Source: a virus | IMG/VR virus record: IMGVR_UViG_3300002334_000047 | Coordinates: 1 to 42,333 of that record | DNA length: 42,333 nucleotides | Reading direction: 5' to 3' (one strand) | In this document: one piece after another, positions 39,938-42,333 of the stretch | Layout of the letters: every line of letters starts with the position of its first letter | Position numbering within the stretch: the first letter of the stretch is position 1 | The notes under the pieces: model-generated | The model's database searches: none | What the model saw: the letters and a program-made list of their open reading frames with translations, nothing else | Told to the model about the DNA's origin: nothing | Program-made: the position numbers and the translations under genes

Positions 39938-40048
39938 GAGACAGTATTGATCATGGCGTTATACAGGTTAGTTTAACTGGTAAAACGCTCATTCGTGAGA
40001 AGTTCGGGGTTCAAGTCCCTTGCCTAGCGTCATGTTCAATACTGTTTC
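39938..40048 (+). other. tRNA-like domain embedded in the giant RNA
   Basis: A 21-position helix (P5) leads to a tRNA-shaped tip. Elements: AGGU/GCCU (39965-39968/40022-40025); UA; D-arm GUUU (39971-39974), loop AACUGGUA, AAAC (39983-39986); then CUCA-UUCG-UGAG (39988-39999); five-base variable region; T-arm GGGG-UUCAAGU-CCC (40006-40019). D-loop GG and T-loop UUC-A-A are canonical, so the elbow should form. The anticodon arm lacks a seven-base loop and there is no free 3' CCA end, so it cannot decode. Confidence 0.75.
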
Positions 40049-40446
40049 ACCGGAATGGTTATGCAGCTTTCTCAACCGGGAGTCTGCATTGAAGAGAGTA
40101 AAACCCTATATACCCTGAAACATCGGGCGGGGCGCTAGTAGAAATCTGGGAACCAAGTCTAGTTTTCTTGCTTGCAAGGCTTAGCACTCTCTTCAATGCA
40201 GATTTGAACAATCGAAAAGCCAACTTCACAAACGAACATTAACGCAGATAATTATCAATTAGAGGAATTGGTAAGCCGAAGTCTAGGCAACCGTGGCCCC
40301 GTACTGACCTAGCGTCCACCTTGAGCATCTTAGGATGTGAGTGAGAATCTTGTAACGCTTGACCAGATATAAAGCTTAGAGAAATGAGCTGGTTAACTGG
40401 AGTATCAAGGAAAGAGTATGGGGCTCCTATGTCTGAAGGAGTAATT

Positions 40447-40602
40447 ATGAAAGATTTTAAGAAGATATCCACAGAGTTAATTGTATTAAGCACTGATCAA
40501 CAATTGAGAGCATTGAAGATCAAAATCAACACAGAATTGGAAAGACGAATAACCGAGGCCGAAAAGAAGTATTACAAAGGCGGCTATCCAATAATTAAAT
40601 AA
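40447..40602 (+). CDS. Small helical protein after the giant RNA
   Basis: A 51-residue protein; ATG 40447 follows GAAGGAG with ideal spacing. The longer frame from 40384 runs through helices P8 and P10 of the RNA and is rejected. Charged helix (ISTELIVLSTDQQLRALKIK, then ELERRITEAEKKYY). Unknown; the direct junction makes it a candidate RNA-associated gene. Confidence 0.65.
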   Translation: MKDFKKISTELIVLSTDQQLRALKIKINTELERRITEAEKKYYKGGYPIIK

Positions 40603-40611
40603 AGGTGATAT

Positions 40612-40866
40612 ATGCCAATAATTCCATTAGATAGAGATTACGAAGGTGGAGCGGAGGAGGTTAGAGCAAAAAGAAATGCTTTAGCTAGACTCTCAAAGAG
40701 ATGCCCAGTAATTAGGCAGGCTAACATAGCTTTAGACGGCATAGAGGACGGTAAGTGTTTCGACGCTGAGTACGCCATAGATATGATAATAGCGTCTCTT
40801 AGGGGTATGCCAGAGGCCACAGCAACGATTGATCTAATGGATAGAATACTTAAATTAACTAAATAG
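40612..40866 (+). CDS. Hypothetical protein
   Basis: An 84-residue protein after AAAGGTGATAT. Helical with an acidic centre (DGKCFDAEYAIDMIIASLRG). No family recognised; part of the small-gene string ending at the genome junction. Confidence 0.65.
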   Translation: MPIIPLDRDYEGGAEEVRAKRNALARLSKRCPVIRQANIALDGIEDGKCFDAEYAIDMIIASLRGMPEATATIDLMDRILKLTK

Positions 40867-40874
40867 GTAACGAT

Positions 40875-41063
40875 ATGAACAAGGTAATCAAAGTTTTAAT
40901 GGAAGAAATCAAATCACAACACCAAATGCGGCTTGAGGAGGATGAATGTGGGGGCTCTGAGATAGATGAGAGCTTCGACATACTAAAGGCCGGGATGATT
41001 GATACGCTGCTAGAACAGGGTTCAAAAGACTTCAAATTACTTGATGATATTCAGAACTTTTAA
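40875..41063 (+). CDS. Hypothetical small acidic protein
   Basis: A 62-residue protein after TAGGTAACGAT. Acidic, helical (VLMEEIKSQHQMRLEEDECG, then LLEQGSKDFKLLDD). Unknown. Confidence 0.6.
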   Translation: MNKVIKVLMEEIKSQHQMRLEEDECGGSEIDESFDILKAGMIDTLLEQGSKDFKLLDDIQNF

Positions 41064-41086
41064 CCATCTCAACTAGGAGAGTAACA

Positions 41087-41263
41087 ATGGAACTAGTAAT
41101 ACAAATTCAACAAACGGCAATAGTGGTGTTAGTTGTAATATTTTTAGTAGCAAGATTTACTAAGGAGGATTTTCTAGAGAAGGATCACGGGTTTTTAGAC
41201 ATAATATTTTGGTCATTAGTAACGATAATCATCGGCACGGCAATGCTAAGAATCTGGGGATAA
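41087..41263 (+). CDS. Small two-pass membrane protein
   Basis: A 58-residue ORF after TAGGAGAG. Two hydrophobic helices (QTAIVVLVVIFLVARF and IIFWSLVTIIIGTAML) are separated by a charged loop (TKEDFLEKDHG). The strong ribosome site supports it. Unknown role; early membrane protein. Confidence 0.65.
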   Translation: MELVIQIQQTAIVVLVVIFLVARFTKEDFLEKDHGFLDIIFWSLVTIIIGTAMLRIWG

Positions 41264-41303
41264 CCTGTTAACAACTTGTATATAACTAACAAGAGGTACT
41301 GGT

Positions 41304-41567
41304 ATGAGTAAGTTTGACGAAGCATTTTCAGAGCCTATGAGTATGAGCAATAATTCATACGTGTTGAGTGGTGCATTCAGTCGCGAAGAGGCAGCAAAAG
41401 CTTTCGGTGAATACATTGACTACAACGTAAGACCAGAGGCGCTAGAACAGGATCGTGTGCGGTTTGGATACCCTCCAGAGGATGTTGCAGACGGCGAAGA
41501 TTTAGGAGCGTGCTGGTATACGGGTGCGAGCGGCAAAGGATCTAAAGAAGTTTGGGTTTTAGGTTAA
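41304..41567 (+). CDS. Hypothetical acidic protein
   Basis: An 87-residue protein with an AAGAGG ribosome site in the repeated leader. FSREEAAKAFGEYIDYNVRP, then YPPEDVADGEDLGACWYTGA, suggests a small helical protein with a Gly-rich end. Unrecognised. Confidence 0.65.
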   Translation: MSKFDEAFSEPMSMSNNSYVLSGAFSREEAAKAFGEYIDYNVRPEALEQDRVRFGYPPEDVADGEDLGACWYTGASGKGSKEVWVLG

Positions 41568-41593
41568 TTTCACATATAACAAGAGGTAATGGT

Positions 41594-41797
41594 ATGAGTA
41601 AGGAGTTTATTGTAGGTAACGGCGTTAGAATTACAGAGTCAGAGGATATGGGGATTTTCATCCATTTTGAAAGTGTTAGCGGAAATCACACAGGCCAGTT
41701 TTTAGGAAATACAAATGATACGCCAGGGCACAAATGGGCGGTAGAGCTATTAGAGGATCAGCCAGAGCGTGATGATGTTAATGAGTTATTTGATTAA
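41594..41797 (+). CDS. Hypothetical small protein
   Basis: A 67-residue protein; ATG 41594 is fixed by the repeated leader (the frame extends upstream without a ribosome site). Beta-rich (KEFIVGNGVRITESEDMGIF) then acidic helix (AVELLEDQPERDDVNELFD). Unknown. Confidence 0.65.
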   Translation: MSKEFIVGNGVRITESEDMGIFIHFESVSGNHTGQFLGNTNDTPGHKWAVELLEDQPERDDVNELFD

Positions 41798-41823
41798 CCC
41801 CACATATAACAAGAGGTACGACA

Positions 41824-42102
41824 ATGAAATTAGTACACTTAAAAGGTAATGATATTGAGTTGGATGGCGATATTGTTTCATCAGCTAGATATCAAGGACA
41901 TGCATTGATTGCCACAGAAAAATCCATTTATATGATTGTAAAGCAGTTTTCACATGACCCGGTTAAGGCAGTTAAGCTGGCTACACCAGAGTTTAAGGTG
42001 AACGCACCAATCCATTCAATAACTGTTTCTTGTGATGTGGTGCTTATTTGTGCGGGTCGTGAAGTAACAATTCACATTCTAACAGCGCAAGGAGAAGGGT
42101 AA
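41824..42102 (+). CDS. Hypothetical beta-rich protein
   Basis: A 92-residue protein behind the third repeated leader. Strands such as KLVHLKGNDIELDGDIVSSA, ALIATEKSIYMIV and SITVSCDVVLICAGREVTIH suggest a small beta barrel or propeller blade. No family recognised. The stop overlaps the next start (TAATG). Confidence 0.6.
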   Translation: MKLVHLKGNDIELDGDIVSSARYQGHALIATEKSIYMIVKQFSHDPVKAVKLATPEFKVNAPIHSITVSCDVVLICAGREVTIHILTAQGEG

Positions 42103-42242
42103 TGGGTGAGCTAAGCTTTTACTTGGGAATGCTTACAATGTGGGTTATTTGGGTGATGGCTATACTTTTCGACTATGTGGTTGACAGGTATTATCAGCAT
42201 AAGTCATTTAAAGAATGCATATCAGATACAATTAAAGAATAG
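42102..42242 (+). CDS. Small membrane protein at the genome junction
   Basis: A 46-residue ORF starting in TAATG, with GGAGAAGGG upstream. One hydrophobic segment (LGMLTMWVIWVMAILFDYVV) and a charged tail (YYQHKSFKEC). On the circle it is followed 12 bases later by the gene at 21-269. Confidence 0.6.
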   Translation: MGELSFYLGMLTMWVIWVMAILFDYVVDRYYQHKSFKECISDTIKE

Positions 42243-42333
42243 GAGCCGCCAAAAATGAGTAATACAACGATGAGTGACGTGTTCGACCTTCCTTTGGCCG
42301 CAGATGAAAATATGTTATACCAAAACGATAACG
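42235..42333. repeat. Terminal direct repeat, copy 2
   Basis: Identical to bases 1-99. It contains the end of the small membrane-protein gene and the first 79 bases (42255-42333) of a second copy of the gene at 21-269, truncated by the window end. Not a separate gene. Confidence 0.95.

Larger units (their letters stand above)
39590..40430 (+). ncRNA. Candidate giant structured RNA (about 840 nt), GOLLD/ROOL-like
   Basis: No credible ORF, but mutually compatible long helices. P1 39655-39663/40270-40278 (8 of 9 pairs). P2 39670-39679/40246-40255 (10). P3 39733-39754/39915-39936 (21 of 22, one U-U). P4 39810-39816/39905-39911 (7). P5 39938-39958/40028-40048 (20 of 21, one U-U). P6 40083-40099/40186-40202 (17 of 17). 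P7 40256-40260/40266-40270 (5). P8 40295-40304/40416-40425 (10, two G-U). P9 40311-40315/40355-40359 (5). P10 40360-40365/40390-40395 (6), capped by GCTTA/TGAGC. T-loop heptamers sit at 39698-39704, 39847-39853 and 40010-40016. P5 carries a tRNA-like domain. Strand is inferred from the T-loops, tRNA-like order and flanking genes. GOLLD (about 800 nt) and ROOL are phage-associated RNAs of this style; I cannot tell membership by eye. Confidence 0.85.
41281..41820 (+). repeat. Repeated leader ATATAAC-AAGAGGTA before three genes
   Basis: TATAAC, AAGAGGTA and then (for two) YTGGTATGAGTAAG occur at 41281-41312, 41573-41601 and 41803-41818, each directly before a start codon at 41304, 41594 and 41824. 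Shared translation-initiation leaders suggest gene-cassette duplication or common translational control. Confidence 0.6.

Noticed and set aside
39959-40027. Functional tRNA gene
   Set aside because: D- and T-arms look canonical, but the anticodon arm has only a four-base loop, the acceptor stem is short and bulged, and the ends continue into a long helix with no CCA.
39868-40092. 74-residue plus-strand ORF inside the giant RNA
   Set aside because: It has no ribosome site, its composition is unlike neighbouring genes, and it crosses helices P3 to P6 whose pairing explains the sequence.
40384-40446. Longer start for the gene at 40447
   Set aside because: The extension lies in RNA helices P8/P10, and the GAAGGAG site points to ATG 40447.
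40239-40493. 84-residue minus-strand ORF across the RNA 3' domain
   Set aside because: Antisense to the RNA and to the start of the gene at 40447; no ribosome site; a chance open frame.
41281-41820. CRISPR-like repeats
   Set aside because: Only three short leader repeats, at start codons and about 220-290 bases apart with genes between them; no array anywhere in the window.

Overview
The window is a complete phage genome assembled as a circle. Bases 1-99 are repeated exactly at 42235-42333, so the unit is 42,234 bp and the gene at the left edge runs on from the right edge. Gene content is that of a tailed phage with a P22-type (podovirus) virion infecting a Gram-negative bacterium, most likely an aquatic gammaproteobacterium. 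The support is a small terminase, large terminase, portal, scaffold, P22-type coat, gp4-like and gp10-like head-completion proteins, three P22-type ejection proteins and a tailspike with a P22 head-binding-like N-terminus, in P22 order, plus lambda-nin-type genes (NinG, a possible NinB) on a moderately AT-rich background. I see no integrase, no CI-type repressor, no phage RNA polymerase and no ordinary tRNA.

Layout on the circle. (1) Rightward early region from about 35,995 through the 42,234/1 junction to 2,438: many small, tightly coupled genes, a ribbon-helix-helix/replication-initiator-like protein behind a strong promoter with two direct repeats, and a lambda P-like helicase loader. (2) A short leftward cro-like operon (2,443-2,801), divergent from the rightward operon at 2,915 across three evenly spaced operator-like dyads. 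(3) Rightward recombination region (RecT, SSB), then small accessory genes separated by hairpins (5,151-7,819). (4) Rightward virion and lysis region, 7,952-29,851, beginning with a sulfotransferase and ending with tailspike, M15 peptidase and holin. (5) A leftward operon, 35,840 down to 29,848, holding NinB-like, YopX-like, NinG, a DNA methyltransferase, an HslV/proteasome-like peptidase, a secreted fibronectin-like protein and small membrane proteins.

The outstanding element is 39,590-40,430, the only gene-free stretch longer than 300 bases. It lacks credible ORFs but is packed with long complementary segments: 22, 21, 17, 10, 10 and 9 positions, nearly all perfect. It has three T-loop motifs and a tRNA-like domain whose acceptor end is built into a long helix and whose anticodon arm is cut to a four-base-pair stem with a UUCG loop. 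Its size, phage location and ornate folding resemble the giant phage RNAs GOLLD and ROOL. Whether it is a divergent member or a new class needs a covariance-model search.

Starts were chosen by ribosome binding site and by stop/start overlap (TAATG, ATGA, TGATG) and differ from the longest frame in several genes. Protein family calls come from reading the translations, not from database searches.
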